Below, piece after piece: positions 50,326 to 58,985 of a stretch of DNA of 64,000 nt. The DNA comes from Megasphaera elsdenii (GTDB taxonomy: Bacteria; Bacillota; Negativicutes; Veillonellales; Megasphaeraceae). The stretch spans positions 135,842 through 199,841 of the forward strand of contig NZ_JAJBQV010000001.1 in the NCBI RefSeq assembly GCF_020539865.1, in the 5' to 3' direction. Numbering within the stretch: position 1 is the stretch's first letter; each line of letters starts with the position of its first letter. A program made the translations under genes and the position numbers. The notes below the pieces were generated by a model. The model did no database searches. It saw only the letters and a list, made by a program, of their open reading frames with translations, and was not told the origin of the DNA.

Positions 50326-50487
50326 CTACAATCTGTGTTTCCGTACGAGGTCGACGAGGTCTTGTTTCGTCGCATCGTCGGGATACGGTATCCCGGCATG
50401 TTCCAGGCGAAGTCGCAGCTCATTGGCATGTAAGTCTTCGAGTCTCCGCTTTGGCCCGGCGTTTTTGAAATGAATAGCCGGTATCAT
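50326..50487 (-). CDS. Small 53-residue SAP/HeH-like protein
   Basis: A 53-residue frame whose ATG overlaps the stop of the cement protein gene (ATGA). The sequence LEDLHANELRLRLEHAGIPY and DDATKQDLVDLVRKHRL resembles SAP/HeH-type helix-extension-helix motifs found in small phage head genes. Coupled translation replaces a clear ribosome site. The function is unknown, possibly binding of DNA or protein in the head. Confidence 0.68.
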   Translation of the reverse strand: MIPAIHFKNAGPKRRLEDLHANELRLRLEHAGIPYPDDATKQDLVDLVRKHRL

Positions 50488-50837
50488 GCCAGGTCCGCAT
50501 CCATGACCAGGGCGGCCGTCAAGGTACCACCTGTCAGAGCCGACGCGCCGGTGTATTTGATACGCATGAAGCCCAAGTCCCCATAGGGAACTTTTGTTTT
50601 CAAACCGTCGTCTTTTTTCAGGGTATACGCTCCCAGGGTAACGGCTTTTGTAAAGGCTTCGTCCACAGCCGTCTGTAATTCAATGGTCAAATCGGCCGTA
50701 GCGCCAGGAGCCGTGACGTAGAGGATAAGCGGATTACCCGCATCCCCTTTTCCGGTCTGGACGACGTCCGACGTACCTGTCGTCGTCCCGTTCAGTGCTT
50801 TCTTCCAGTAAAAGGTGTTTTCGCCATCGTAAACCAT
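50484..50837 (-). CDS. Capsid cement protein (Bbp16-like)
   Basis: A 117-residue beta-rich protein with AGGAGGCCCCT before ATG. The pattern WKKALNGTTTGTSDVVQTGK, PLILYVTAPGATADLTIELQ and YGDLGFMRIKYTGASALTGG fits the Bbp16-type capsid stabilisation proteins. It is next to the major capsid gene, as in BPP-1. Confidence 0.78.
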   Translation of the reverse strand: MVYDGENTFYWKKALNGTTTGTSDVVQTGKGDAGNPLILYVTAPGATADLTIELQTAVDEAFTKAVTLGAYTLKKDDGLKTKVPYGDLGFMRIKYTGASALTGGTLTAALVMDADLA

Positions 50838-50846
50838 AGGGGCCTC

Positions 50847-51851
50847 CTATTCTGTAATAACCGGTTCGGTATCGCTCAGGGCGTCACATTTGGACACTTC
50901 CAGGCCCTGTACATAGAGTTTCGGGATTCCGTTCAAGGCTTCGCTCTGGGTGACGTAGATGTTGTTTTTGTCGTTCAAGTACAATTCGAGAATTGTATAG
51001 ACTTTATCCGATACGTAGAGGATCGGGCGCTTCGGATTGACGATACGGTTCTTTGCGACGATGATATTTTCGACGAGTTTCTTCCGGTCGGCTGCTGTAA
51101 TCCCTGTCGGGGTTGTGGCGACGTCGACGTTGCGGATAGCTGCGACTTTACGGAGATTCTGGACGGCCAGGCCAGCGTCCCATGAGAACCAAGTGACAAG
51201 GGCGTTGTATTTGCCGCCGTCTGCGTCTTCTACGATGTGTTCCCCCTTGTCTTCCATCTTCAGGCCTGCTTGGGAGCCTTTCGGATAAATGCCGGTGACG
51301 GCATTTTCGCCCCAGTCGACAATGTACATCGACGTCTGCTTATTTTCCGTCGTACCGCCGGCGTTAATGGTCTGGAAGCCATAGGTTCCTTTATCGCCCG
51401 TGAAGGTGTTGAAGCGAATACCCAGGCCATTGAATTCGTCGGGGTTCTTTTCCGTGTCGCCGTAGAACATATATTTCGCCAGGTCCTGGGTGAAGCCTTC
51501 GACGAAGGCGCCGTCTTCCGAACGGCGGGTCGCTTCTTTATCCGGTGCCAAGTTGACGATACGAACGTCTACCTGGCTCATACCTTCCATGAGGCAGCAG
51601 GTATCGACAATCTGACGGGTCGTCGATTTCCCCGGTGTAATGCCGCGGTTGATACGGCGGAGCTGGGGATGAGGATACGACGTGCGCAGTGTCGTCTGAT
51701 TGCCTGTCGGCAGGTTGCCTTCCATCCAGGGGATGTGCTGCATAATCGGGTTGCTCTGGGCCATGATTTCCATGATCCAGGCAATCTTGCCATCGGGATC
51801 CATGCGCTTGCGCAGATCCGAAAAAGTCAATGCGGTGTTACCGTAAGCCAT
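50847..51851 (-). CDS. Major capsid protein (BPP-1-like)
   Basis: A 334-residue protein with AGGAGGCTAAACT before ATG. The sequence LTFSDLRKRMDPDGKIAWIM, MQHIPWMEGNLPTGNQTTLR and LRRINRGITPGKSTTRQIVD is typical of the HK97-fold capsids of BPP-1-like podophages. It follows a scaffold-like gene and precedes the cement protein gene. Confidence 0.9.
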   Translation of the reverse strand: MAYGNTALTFSDLRKRMDPDGKIAWIMEIMAQSNPIMQHIPWMEGNLPTGNQTTLRTSYPHPQLRRINRGITPGKSTTRQIVDTCCLMEGMSQVDVRIVNLAPDKEATRRSEDGAFVEGFTQDLAKYMFYGDTEKNPDEFNGLGIRFNTFTGDKGTYGFQTINAGGTTENKQTSMYIVDWGENAVTGIYPKGSQAGLKMEDKGEHIVEDADGGKYNALVTWFSWDAGLAVQNLRKVAAIRNVDVATTPTGITAADRKKLVENIIVAKNRIVNPKRPILYVSDKVYTILELYLNDKNNIYVTQSEALNGIPKLYVQGLEVSKCDALSDTEPVITE

Positions 51852-51862
51852 AGTTTAGCCTC

Positions 51863-52492
51863 CTAATATTTTGAAAAATCTGTCTGATCATATAACGAGC
51901 GGCCGCTTCCTCCGCCGCTGCCCTGGCCACTGTGTCCCGGGTCTTCGCCCACAAGGGAAGCCATCGCGGCCATGGCGCGGATCATGGCAATGTGGTTGCC
52001 AGCGCCGGTGAGGTTCAGCATTTTCGTAAAACCCGGTACTTTTTGTTCCAAGTAGTTCCGCGTCGTACAAGCGGCTGCTACGGTTTCGTCGAATTTTCCG
52101 CCCAGTTCCTGGCGGGCTGTTTCACCCCATCCCTGGATTTCCTGGACGTAGCTGTCCTGTACCTGCTGTGCAGCGGCTTGTGCTGCATCCCGTGCATAGG
52201 TCATGCCAAACCGTGCGGCCGCTGTGGCCTGGTCCTGAGTGGCCTCCAGGCCGTGAAGAATGTCGCTCAGCTGGTTCGACAATCCATCATCCATTTCGGC
52301 GTTTTCGCCAAAGATTTCATGAAGTGCGCCGGAGTAGTCATACGTTTCCGGTGCGGCCGACGGGTTCGTATCCTGCGGTTCCGTCGGCGGATTCGTGTCC
52401 TGCGGAGCCGGTGTCCCTTCGTCACCACCCAAGGCAGTGGGTACAACAGGAGCGGAAGGGGCTGATTCCGCGAATAACTGTAAGTCAAACAT
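51863..52492 (-). CDS. Scaffold-like protein
   Basis: About 209 residues from ATG 52492 with AAGGAGG at 8-base spacing. The N-terminus (MFDLQLFAE) and a Pro/Thr/Asn-rich disordered segment precede a long helical region (AAARFGMTYARDAAQAAAQQ). A Gly/Ser-rich tail ends in YDQTDFSKY. Acidic, Ala-rich and immediately upstream of the capsid gene, it has the character of a scaffolding protein. The start region overlaps the 95-residue gene upstream by 8 bases. Confidence 0.75.
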   Translation of the reverse strand: MFDLQLFAESAPSAPVVPTALGGDEGTPAPQDTNPPTEPQDTNPSAAPETYDYSGALHEIFGENAEMDDGLSNQLSDILHGLEATQDQATAAARFGMTYARDAAQAAAQQVQDSYVQEIQGWGETARQELGGKFDETVAAACTTRNYLEQKVPGFTKMLNLTGAGNHIAMIRAMAAMASLVGEDPGHSGQGSGGGSGRSLYDQTDFSKY

Positions 52493-52772
52493 GTTTCTTT
52501 CCTCCTTCAATGCGAGCGATTTCCAAGGCGTATTCGTTTTCGGCCTGCTGTTTCTTCGTAATGTGGTCGACATCTCGTGTCAGCATGGCCAGGTATTCCA
52601 GCCCGACGGAACGCCTGCCTTCGTTATACGCCGTAATCAAAGCGCTGCGGTGAAAAGTCGGTACGTTGACACGCGCCCGGTCTAACAGACGCATGAGGAA
52701 CCACCGGCCTTTTCGGTCCGCCAGTACATAATTCAAAGCCTCCTGGTCGAGGCGCTGGTATTCATCCATCAT
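52485..52772 (-). CDS. Small phage head-region protein (Bbp19-like)
   Basis: About 95 residues from ATG 52772, which overlaps the portal stop by ATGA. The sequence LADRKGRWFLMRLLDRARVN, then FHRSALITAYNEGRRSVGLE resembles the small Bbp19-type proteins found between portal and scaffold genes in BPP-1-like phages. The function is unknown, probably assembly-related. Confidence 0.72.
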   Translation of the reverse strand: MMDEYQRLDQEALNYVLADRKGRWFLMRLLDRARVNVPTFHRSALITAYNEGRRSVGLEYLAMLTRDVDHITKKQQAENEYALEIARIEGGKKHV

Positions 52773-54511
52773 GTTTCCATCCCCATCCATTCTCGTAATG
52801 CCGGATTGCCGTCATTGGCCGCATCAGTCAGATTCTTTGCCGCCTGGGCCAGCGGGGCCGCCTGCTGTGCCTGCTGCGCGGCCAGGGCCTGCTGCTGCGC
52901 TTCCTGTTCGGCTTTCTGCTGTGCCTCCAGGATTTGCTGATATTCGTCTTCCGAGCGGACCATCGTAGCCGGTACGCCAATCCGGTCGAGGTACTTAGCC
53001 ACGGCATCGGAGAAGTCGACACGGTTCACAACGCGCGGGTCGAGCTGTGCCGTCTGTCCGACAAAGGCCAGGCCCTGTTCAATCGCCGTCAGGCCGGACA
53101 TTTTCTGGGCCTGTGCCAGCGGAGACAGGTACTCGATTTTGATTTCCTGCCCGTCGAGCAACTCCTGTACTTTGTCCGGCAAGGGTGGAAATACCTGGTT
53201 CCGGTCGAGGATGTTGTAGACACGTTCCAGTACTTTATTCAAAAATTCTGATTGCAGTCGTTCGACAACTGGTCCCAGCTGCTGAAGTTTTTCCTGGTTC
53301 CGGGCCATGACTTCCTGTGCTGTCATCTGTCCCCGGTCGAGCTGGTCGAGCATGAGGAACAGATCTGTCGAATAGGCCCGTTTGATACGGTCTTCGACGC
53401 GGACAATTTTCTGATCCAGCGTGCCAATATCCAGCTGTCCCTGGAATAAGGGACGAACGGCATTGTTCGGGTCCAGGTTCGCCGTATAGCCGCCAGGGAA
53501 CAAATTGATACGGTGGGCAATATCTGCCGGCCCCTGCATGGGCGGTTTGATACCGAGTTCGGTAGCCATGGCCGCGTCGTATTCCATTTTTTGGAGCATC
53601 CGCGAGTCTGGCAGGGCATACCATGCCGGGCCGATACCGTATTCTTCCAGTCCCTTTACGTCATAGCGGGCTACGGGGATAGCCCATTCTTCAAAGCCTG
53701 TCGCCGCTAATACTTCCTGGTCATTGGAGCCTTCCACCCAGTAGACAGAGCGGAACGGCATGTGCTGGTTTCCCAGTTCGTCTCCGTCGGCTTTATCGTT
53801 TTCTTCGACGAGCCAGCATACGGTAAAGTATGTGCTGTAGCCATTATTACTGCGGTAGACATCCTGCACGCTCTGCGGGCAGTTCTCCAGGCCGAATTTT
53901 CCGACAATCTGGGCCGCTGTCATGCGGACCTTGCGGGCAAAAGTATTGACGATACCCTGGGCATTGGTGCCGAGAGCATAGGTGCCAATGGTATACGGCA
54001 CAAAGGTTATGCCGCGTCCGGCGGCAAATATACCCATAGGCGCCTGCCCCATAGGCAATTCCATGTATACCGTATGGACGGCATTGTAGAAATTGCTCCG
54101 TGCCAGGACATACTCTGTAATGTCACAGCGCTGATCTAACACGCGCTTGACCATGACGTTATCATTGAGCGTCATGTCGGCCAGGGTATAGCGGAACCAC
54201 TTCCGCGACGGTGGCGTCAGGCCCGACTGGATCCCCGCCGCAAAAATACTGCGGCAGTCGCCCGGCGTCGTGTTGTAGATATTGTCATCGTGCAGGTTCG
54301 GCTTGCCTGGCTGATCATCGTCGAACTGGCCATCGTAGGGAAGTTCATTGTCCCGTATGTCCTTCCATATATCCAGCCAGCGCTGGCGGTTTCGGAATAG
54401 TGCGGCATAGCGCTGTACGAGCTTTGATTTCTGCTGGACTGTGTTGGTCTTCTTGAATTTATGGCTGCCCGTCGGTGAGCGGGCCAATTCTGTTTCAATA
54501 ACCGGTCTCAT
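52769..54511 (-). CDS. Podophage portal / head-tail connector protein
   Basis: A 580-residue protein. The pattern KLVQRYAALFRNRQRWLDIW, DNIYNTTPGDCRSIFAAGIQ, SGLTPPSRKWFRYTLADM and QLDRGQMTAQEVMARNQEKL matches the T7-like/BPP-1-like head-tail connecting protein family. The C-terminus is a Gln/Ala-rich coiled coil (AEQEAQQQALAAQQAQQAAP), probably the portal barrel region. It lies between terminase and scaffold genes. Confidence 0.92.
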   Translation of the reverse strand: MRPVIETELARSPTGSHKFKKTNTVQQKSKLVQRYAALFRNRQRWLDIWKDIRDNELPYDGQFDDDQPGKPNLHDDNIYNTTPGDCRSIFAAGIQSGLTPPSRKWFRYTLADMTLNDNVMVKRVLDQRCDITEYVLARSNFYNAVHTVYMELPMGQAPMGIFAAGRGITFVPYTIGTYALGTNAQGIVNTFARKVRMTAAQIVGKFGLENCPQSVQDVYRSNNGYSTYFTVCWLVEENDKADGDELGNQHMPFRSVYWVEGSNDQEVLAATGFEEWAIPVARYDVKGLEEYGIGPAWYALPDSRMLQKMEYDAAMATELGIKPPMQGPADIAHRINLFPGGYTANLDPNNAVRPLFQGQLDIGTLDQKIVRVEDRIKRAYSTDLFLMLDQLDRGQMTAQEVMARNQEKLQQLGPVVERLQSEFLNKVLERVYNILDRNQVFPPLPDKVQELLDGQEIKIEYLSPLAQAQKMSGLTAIEQGLAFVGQTAQLDPRVVNRVDFSDAVAKYLDRIGVPATMVRSEDEYQQILEAQQKAEQEAQQQALAAQQAQQAAPLAQAAKNLTDAANDGNPALREWMGMET

Positions 54512-54515
54512 AGCA

Positions 54516-54767
54516 TCACCCTAACGTATTCTTGCCATTGGTGCTCCCTAAAATGGAGTCCAGGCCGGACCGGAAGTCCCGCAACTGCGTCGCCGAAAAT
54601 CCGCGTTTCTTCTTCGCATTCCTTGTAGCATCGTCCGTCGTATTACTCGTATCATCGCCGACGTTGACGGTCGTTGCTACGGGATCTGCCTGCGGGACCG
54701 TCGGGGCGCTGCTGCCACCGCTAAATCCTAAAATACCGCCAATGGCTTTCCCTACTTTTCCACACAT
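54516..54767 (-). CDS. Small protein between terminase and portal
   Basis: An 83-residue protein with AGGAGGTAACACT before ATG. A Gly-rich N-terminus (GKVGKAIGGILGFSGGSS), a Thr/Asp-rich middle and a basic helical end (KKKRGFSATQLRDFRSGLDS). Such small genes occur at this position in BPP-1-like phages. The function is unknown. Confidence 0.65.
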   Translation of the reverse strand: MCGKVGKAIGGILGFSGGSSAPTVPQADPVATTVNVGDDTSNTTDDATRNAKKKRGFSATQLRDFRSGLDSILGSTNGKNTLG

Positions 54768-54771
54768 AGTG

Positions 54772-56214
54772 TTACCTCCTCTTGAACAAATCGTATGTCG
54801 TATTAGCCGTCCCTATATCCGCATCCCTGCGGAGTACAGGAAAGGCAAAGGTCAGCGCCAGGGCATCTGCTTCGTTCGGAGATGGAAGCCCGCGCCGCTT
54901 CATGTCTTCTTTTTTCTCCAGCTGTATTTCGCCTTTAGCATTGACAAAGGCTTCCGGCCCGATGAGGTCGTCATGGATGACGTCCCCGTTTTCGAGTACC
55001 CCGCCATCCCGCAGCCAGTCCCGGAGGGCGCCCCACATTTCGGCCCGCTTATTGGCATAGCCCTGTTTCCCGGACGCACTGCCAAAGGCCACAAGCCGCC
55101 ACTGGCGCCCCATGGTCAGGCCGAAAGAGTACACGCCCGTTCCGTAGCCCTGGTCGATGAAGACGGCCTGGGCTTGGTACTGGTCTTCAAATGCGGCAAT
55201 CTTTCCGGCGATGACACCGTCGTTGTCGTTTTTCGCATACGACGCAAGCTTGCGGCTGTACAGTCCCTGACGCAAATAGATGACGGTCGCATCACCGCCG
55301 CTCCAAGCCATGTCGACGCCGAGTATAACCGGCGCAAAATTGTACTGAGCAGGCCGCAAGGCGCGTTTCTGTGCATCTTCTACAAGTTGTGCCGAGATGA
55401 ACTGATTTTCCGATGTAGCCGGAAATTCGCCGCGTACACGGACCCGGAAGAAGTCCGAGTCTTCGCCGTATTGATTCTCCCATTGTTTTATTTGGGCTTT
55501 ATTCGATATAGGTACAGACCGGCTGTCTATCTTCTTTGTGTTCCAGTATTTCCGGTATTTCGTAAAGCAATCATGGAAACGCCCGGTGTTACGCGTCGGG
55601 TTGCCGAAGGCACACCAGATAATCTGAGTATCCGTATCGGTCAGCGCCCCTTCAGCGACTTCCCAGATAGCATCGTCAATGGCTGAGGCTTCGTCGAATA
55701 CCAACAGGATTCGGCTCCCCTGGTTATGCAACCCGGCGAAAGCTTCCGGATTGTCTTTGCTCCAAGGGATAGCATCAATACGCCATGTCCGGTCGTGCCC
55801 TTCCTGGATGGAAAAGAGCGACGTTGCCGTCAGATGGAACAGCTCCTTTCCGATGAAACGCCGATACCACTTCGCGAGTTCCGGCCAGGTCTTCGTCCGC
55901 AGCTGTGCTTCTGTATTTGCCGTGACGACGCCGCGCGTATTGGGATACGTCGATATAGCCCATAATATGATCCAGGCGACCAGCGCCGATTTGCCGATAC
56001 CATGACCAGAAGCTACCGCTTGATGAATGACTTCATTCGGCGTAGACAGCCCTTTCCCTATCATCCTTAGCTGTTCCAGTTGCCATTCCTGTGGCGCCTG
56101 ACCTTGCAAATCCGGGTCATGGTCCCAGTCAAAAGCAAACCAGACAAAGGCTTCCGGATCGTCACTTACTTGCCCCAGGCAGTCTATGACTTGATAAGCT
56201 TCATCTATAGTCAT
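54772..56214 (-). CDS. terL: Phage terminase large subunit (phage B)
   Basis: A 480-residue packaging motor. The ATPase motif region is AVASGHGIGKSALVAWI (Walker A, about residues 64-80), with ILLVFDEASAIDD as Walker B (about 168-180) and GNPTRNTGRF as coupling motif. The nuclease acidic residues are in GVDMAWSGGDATVI and VFIDQGYGTG. It overlaps the small subunit by ATGA. Confidence 0.92.
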   Translation of the reverse strand: MTIDEAYQVIDCLGQVSDDPEAFVWFAFDWDHDPDLQGQAPQEWQLEQLRMIGKGLSTPNEVIHQAVASGHGIGKSALVAWIILWAISTYPNTRGVVTANTEAQLRTKTWPELAKWYRRFIGKELFHLTATSLFSIQEGHDRTWRIDAIPWSKDNPEAFAGLHNQGSRILLVFDEASAIDDAIWEVAEGALTDTDTQIIWCAFGNPTRNTGRFHDCFTKYRKYWNTKKIDSRSVPISNKAQIKQWENQYGEDSDFFRVRVRGEFPATSENQFISAQLVEDAQKRALRPAQYNFAPVILGVDMAWSGGDATVIYLRQGLYSRKLASYAKNDNDGVIAGKIAAFEDQYQAQAVFIDQGYGTGVYSFGLTMGRQWRLVAFGSASGKQGYANKRAEMWGALRDWLRDGGVLENGDVIHDDLIGPEAFVNAKGEIQLEKKEDMKRRGLPSPNEADALALTFAFPVLRRDADIGTANTTYDLFKRR

Positions 56215-56804
56215 TCCTTTTTCTTCCTTTCCATAGCGGCTTTGAGCCGGTCCTCTGTATTTACAGCCGCATCGATACTCATGTTCCCTGTTACTTCCGT
56301 CTGCTGCTTCTGCTTCCAGTCACTCCCGGCCCGGTTCGTCAGGTAGAAGATACCGGCCCGCGTGTCCGGCGGATAGTAACAGAGGCTGTTTTTCTCCGTT
56401 GTCGTCGTTACCTTCTTGCCGTCTTTTTCGACGGTGACAGTTTCGGACTCGTGGATTTTCTTTTCGATTCCCAATGCCCGCGTCAGGAGCGCATTTTCTA
56501 CGCGGGCGATGCAGTATTCTTTCGGCTCTTTGAGGGCCTCCGAAAACTCTACATGTTCGGCCTGCCATTTGTAAAACGTAGACAGGCTGATACCGATGTA
56601 GTCGGCGATTTCATCATTAGTCCAGCCTTTACGGCACATGGACTGGACAATCATCATATTTTTCGCCGTGTTGAATTTAGCCCAGGTTACGGCGCGGCGC
56701 TTCTTAGTTTTTATTTTGCGCGCGCTATTTGGGCGCGTATTATTTTTATTTAAAAATATCTTTTCCCGGCGAATCGGTGTTCCCCGGATTTTATTGGCTG
56801 TCAT
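56211..56804 (-). CDS. Terminase small subunit-like HTH protein (phage B)
   Basis: A 197-residue protein with a basic N-terminus (RPNSARKIKTKKRRAVTWAK). A helix-turn-helix is visible in KGWTNDEIADYIGISLSTFY. A conserved block YCIARVENALLTRALGIEKK follows, and YYPPDTRAGIFYLTNRAGSD is typical of small terminases of the phBC6A51 type. Overlaps with both neighbours indicate one operon. Confidence 0.8.
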   Translation of the reverse strand: MTANKIRGTPIRREKIFLNKNNTRPNSARKIKTKKRRAVTWAKFNTAKNMMIVQSMCRKGWTNDEIADYIGISLSTFYKWQAEHVEFSEALKEPKEYCIARVENALLTRALGIEKKIHESETVTVEKDGKKVTTTTEKNSLCYYPPDTRAGIFYLTNRAGSDWKQKQQTEVTGNMSIDAAVNTEDRLKAAMERKKKE

Positions 56805-56986
56805 TTAAAGACCCTCTTTCTGGATCGATAGGGGACCGGCTCATGGTTCAGATCCGACACATGGCGTTTCGCCCGATGATATTTCAGCTCAAAACACACG
56901 CAGCGCTCATGGACGATTTCCAGACGCAGGTTCGTACAGATTTCCATTTGATTGAACTTGCAGCGGATGTTATCGCAGTGAATCAT
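56801..56986 (-). CDS. Small cysteine-containing hypothetical protein
   Basis: A 61-residue protein with a strong GGGGGGGACGGCC site. Five cysteines (IHCDNIRCKFNQMEICTNLR, HERCVCFEL) suggest a small metal-binding fold. It overlaps the small terminase start by ATGA. The function is unknown. Confidence 0.6.
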   Translation of the reverse strand: MIHCDNIRCKFNQMEICTNLRLEIVHERCVCFELKYHRAKRHVSDLNHEPVPYRSRKRVFK

Positions 56987-57010
56987 GGCCGTCCCCCCCT
57001 TTCTGGGTAC

Positions 57011-57041
57011 AAAAAAGGCGCTCCGCGGTTAGGCGAGCGCC
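57011..57041 (-). terminator. Intrinsic terminator between late regulator and terminase operon (phage B)
   Basis: On the - strand GGGCGCTC/GAGCGCC forms a 7-8 bp stem followed by TTTTTT (complement of 57011-57016). It is placed exactly as in phage A, between the ArpU-like gene and the packaging genes. Confidence 0.82.
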
Positions 57042-57071
57042 CGTATTTTGTTGTTTTCTGACACTATCATT

Positions 57072-57569
57072 TTACCACATGTTCGACTCCGATTTACTCC
57101 GAACTTTCAACAGAGCAATCAATTTCCGCATCCACGCGGCCCGGATATAGCCGTTCAGCTGCTCCAGACCCATTCGGTGCCCGTCGTAGGTCCGCGACGG
57201 CGAAAGGTGAACTCGCAGGGCTATTTGTTCCCAGGTTAAAAAGTCGATGTAGTAATATTTTAAAATCGTCCGTTCCCGCGCATCCGGCAGCAGGGCGATA
57301 AGGTCTTTGCCTGCTTCTCTTATTTGGTAAAGGGCTGCTTCTTCTTTTGCGATACGCCGCACAAATCGTTCGATATGGACTGGCACGGCAGATAAATCAT
57401 TCTGGCCGCCCCGTCCGACGCAAGTCCGCGCCGGGTTCGAGACTTTGATGCAGAGGCCGTTTTCTTCGAGATAGCGTTCGTACTTTAGCTCTTCCAATTC
57501 GTAATGCTGCTCCCGTATGGTCAATAGGAATTTTTTGGCATCGACGATATTTGCTTTCACAATGTCCAT
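57072..57569 (-). CDS. ArpU/DUF1492-like late transcription regulator (phage B)
   Basis: A 165-residue protein with AAGGTGGTGACGGC before ATG. An N-terminal helical part (DAKKFLLTIREQHYELEELK) precedes the sigma-region-4-like helix-turn-helix (ARERTILKYYYIDFLTWEQI, ALRVHLSPSRTYDGHRMG). It is the last gene before the terminator that precedes terminase, matching the role of late-operon regulator as in phage A. Confidence 0.75.
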   Translation of the reverse strand: MDIVKANIVDAKKFLLTIREQHYELEELKYERYLEENGLCIKVSNPARTCVGRGGQNDLSAVPVHIERFVRRIAKEEAALYQIREAGKDLIALLPDARERTILKYYYIDFLTWEQIALRVHLSPSRTYDGHRMGLEQLNGYIRAAWMRKLIALLKVRSKSESNMW

Positions 57570-57573
57570 GCCG

Positions 57574-57663
57574 TCACCACCTTACCAGCGCAATGGTAAT
57601 TCCCAGCCAGAAGATGATGCACCACAAAATAATTGCCAGCCAGACAATGCCTTTCAGATCCAC
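57574..57663 (-). CDS. 29-residue membrane microprotein
   Basis: A 29-codon frame from GTG 57663 preceded by AAGGGGGGAGATAAC, a very strong ribosome site, ending 4 bases before the ArpU-like ATG. Almost the whole protein is one hydrophobic helix (IVWLAIILWCIIFWLGITIA). It is probably a translated membrane peptide of unknown role. The alternative is that it only serves to couple translation to the regulator. Confidence 0.5.
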   Translation of the reverse strand: MDLKGIVWLAIILWCIIFWLGITIALVRW

Positions 57664-57664
57664 G

Positions 57665-57871
57665 TTATCTCCCCCTTCTTGGTATGCGTGCTATCGGGCA
57701 CCAATACTGCACCCTTTTTTTGTCTACGAGCTGCTGCACGTCGTCGATAATCCAATATTCCCCATCAAAAACTCCACACACCGGGAATCCGTATTCGGTG
57801 TCGGCGTACATTGCACACAACACGCGGCGTCCTACTTTAGGCATTTCTTCACTTGTTGCTACCCATTTCAT
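57665..57871 (-). CDS. DUF551-like protein
   Basis: A 68-residue protein from ATG 57871 with GGGGAGGGG upstream; a longer frame from 58036 runs through parB in another frame and is rejected. The pattern MKWVATSEEMPKVGRRVLCA, VFDGEYWIIDDV and VQYWCPIARIP is the DUF551 type, common in phage early regions, of unknown function. The first 23 bases overlap the parB 3' end. Confidence 0.75.
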   Translation of the reverse strand: MKWVATSEEMPKVGRRVLCAMYADTEYGFPVCGVFDGEYWIIDDVQQLVDKKRVQYWCPIARIPRRGR

Positions 57872-58982
57872 TGATTTTCCCCTCCCCTTTATTTTTCTTC
57901 GTTTTTTCGTGGAGAACCCGCAGGTGATCCAGTTCCTGATACAGCGTCCGTGCTTCATAATACAGCGTCCGTGCTTCATGCTGTGATTCGGCGATATAAT
58001 TTTCCGTTGTGATATTCCCGTTAACGTATTTATCATGAAGTTCCCAAAGGCTGTACGTTCTCTGCCAGACGCTCTCTGCTACTGTCTGGTATTCTTTCAG
58101 TACCTGGTTTTCTTCGGAGTCCGTGGCATCCTCTTCTTCTGCCGGTTCATGTTCCGCTTCCACCGCCGCAGGGCGTTCCGGTTCTCGACCAGCTTCCACC
58201 ATAGGCCGTGTTTCTTCTGCTGGCTCTTCGGCCGGCTTGTCGTCGATGAAGTCCATGATGGTTGTCTGCCGTGGATCATCGGCCGGCTTATTACTAATGC
58301 CGTTCATGTCCTTATAGTGTCGGACATCGGCCAGGCTGATTTCTTCTATGTCGAATTTGGTTATTCCATCGAACAGGCCCTTTTGGTCTTCTGGCCGTAA
58401 CTGGCAGATTTCATAGGCCACGGATATACCGAGTTTTCCGTCTTTCATTTTCTGCTGTAAGTCGACGATGAGGTTATTGTAAATGGCGCAGAGGCGTCCA
58501 ATGGTTCCGCTGCTTTTATGCAACAAGGTCTGCATGGCCTGCCGCTTCGTTTCGGAGATGACGCCTTCCTGCCGCTGGCGGGTGATGATTTCGTCGGCCC
58601 GCTGCGCTTGCAGGACTTCTTCCCATGGCGTCAGGATACGGGCCGCACTGTTGGCACGAATCAATAATCGTTCCGCCTTCGCATGGTCCGGCTCGATTTC
58701 ACAAGGCAGGTCCGCTTCCACGTCGGCCCCGTCGGCCAGCAGTTCTTTGACGGCCTGACAGCGCCGGTGCCCGCTGATGATGATGTACGTTCCATCGCCC
58801 TTCGGTTCGACGATGAGGTTTTGGCGAACGCCGCCGTCTTCTAAAATACTGGCTTTCAGCTCATCCAGACTATCGATGTGGTAAAAGTTCGCCGGGTTCG
58901 GGATGAGCTTGCCTACGTTAATAGCCCGCACGGCCCGTGCCGTCTTTTGCGGTACGAAGCCCAGGCTTTCTGCTAAATTCAT
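57849..58982 (-). CDS. parB: ParB-family partition/nuclease protein
   Basis: A 377-residue protein. Residues 20-110 form the ParB N-terminal domain (KLIPNPANFYHIDSLDELKA, GGVRQNLIVEPKGDG, YIIISGHRRCQAVKEL with the GxxRxxA-like CTP-site motif). A central helical DNA-binding domain follows (KRQAMQTLLHKSSGTIGRL). The region from about 245 is acidic, with a C-terminal coiled coil containing a 7-residue duplication (YEARTLYYEARTLY). It lies directly after parA. It may bind the palindrome TGTCCAAWTTGGACA found three times in this element. Confidence 0.88.
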   Translation of the reverse strand: MNLAESLGFVPQKTARAVRAINVGKLIPNPANFYHIDSLDELKASILEDGGVRQNLIVEPKGDGTYIIISGHRRCQAVKELLADGADVEADLPCEIEPDHAKAERLLIRANSAARILTPWEEVLQAQRADEIITRQRQEGVISETKRQAMQTLLHKSSGTIGRLCAIYNNLIVDLQQKMKDGKLGISVAYEICQLRPEDQKGLFDGITKFDIEEISLADVRHYKDMNGISNKPADDPRQTTIMDFIDDKPAEEPAEETRPMVEAGREPERPAAVEAEHEPAEEEDATDSEENQVLKEYQTVAESVWQRTYSLWELHDKYVNGNITTENYIAESQHEARTLYYEARTLYQELDHLRVLHEKTKKNKGEGKINEMGSNK

Positions 58983-58985
58983 GTG

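Noticed and set aside
57665..58036. Longer 123-codon version of the DUF551-like gene
   Set aside because: The extra N-terminus is out-of-frame parB sequence containing the 21-bp duplication; the internal ATG at 57871 has the ribosome site.
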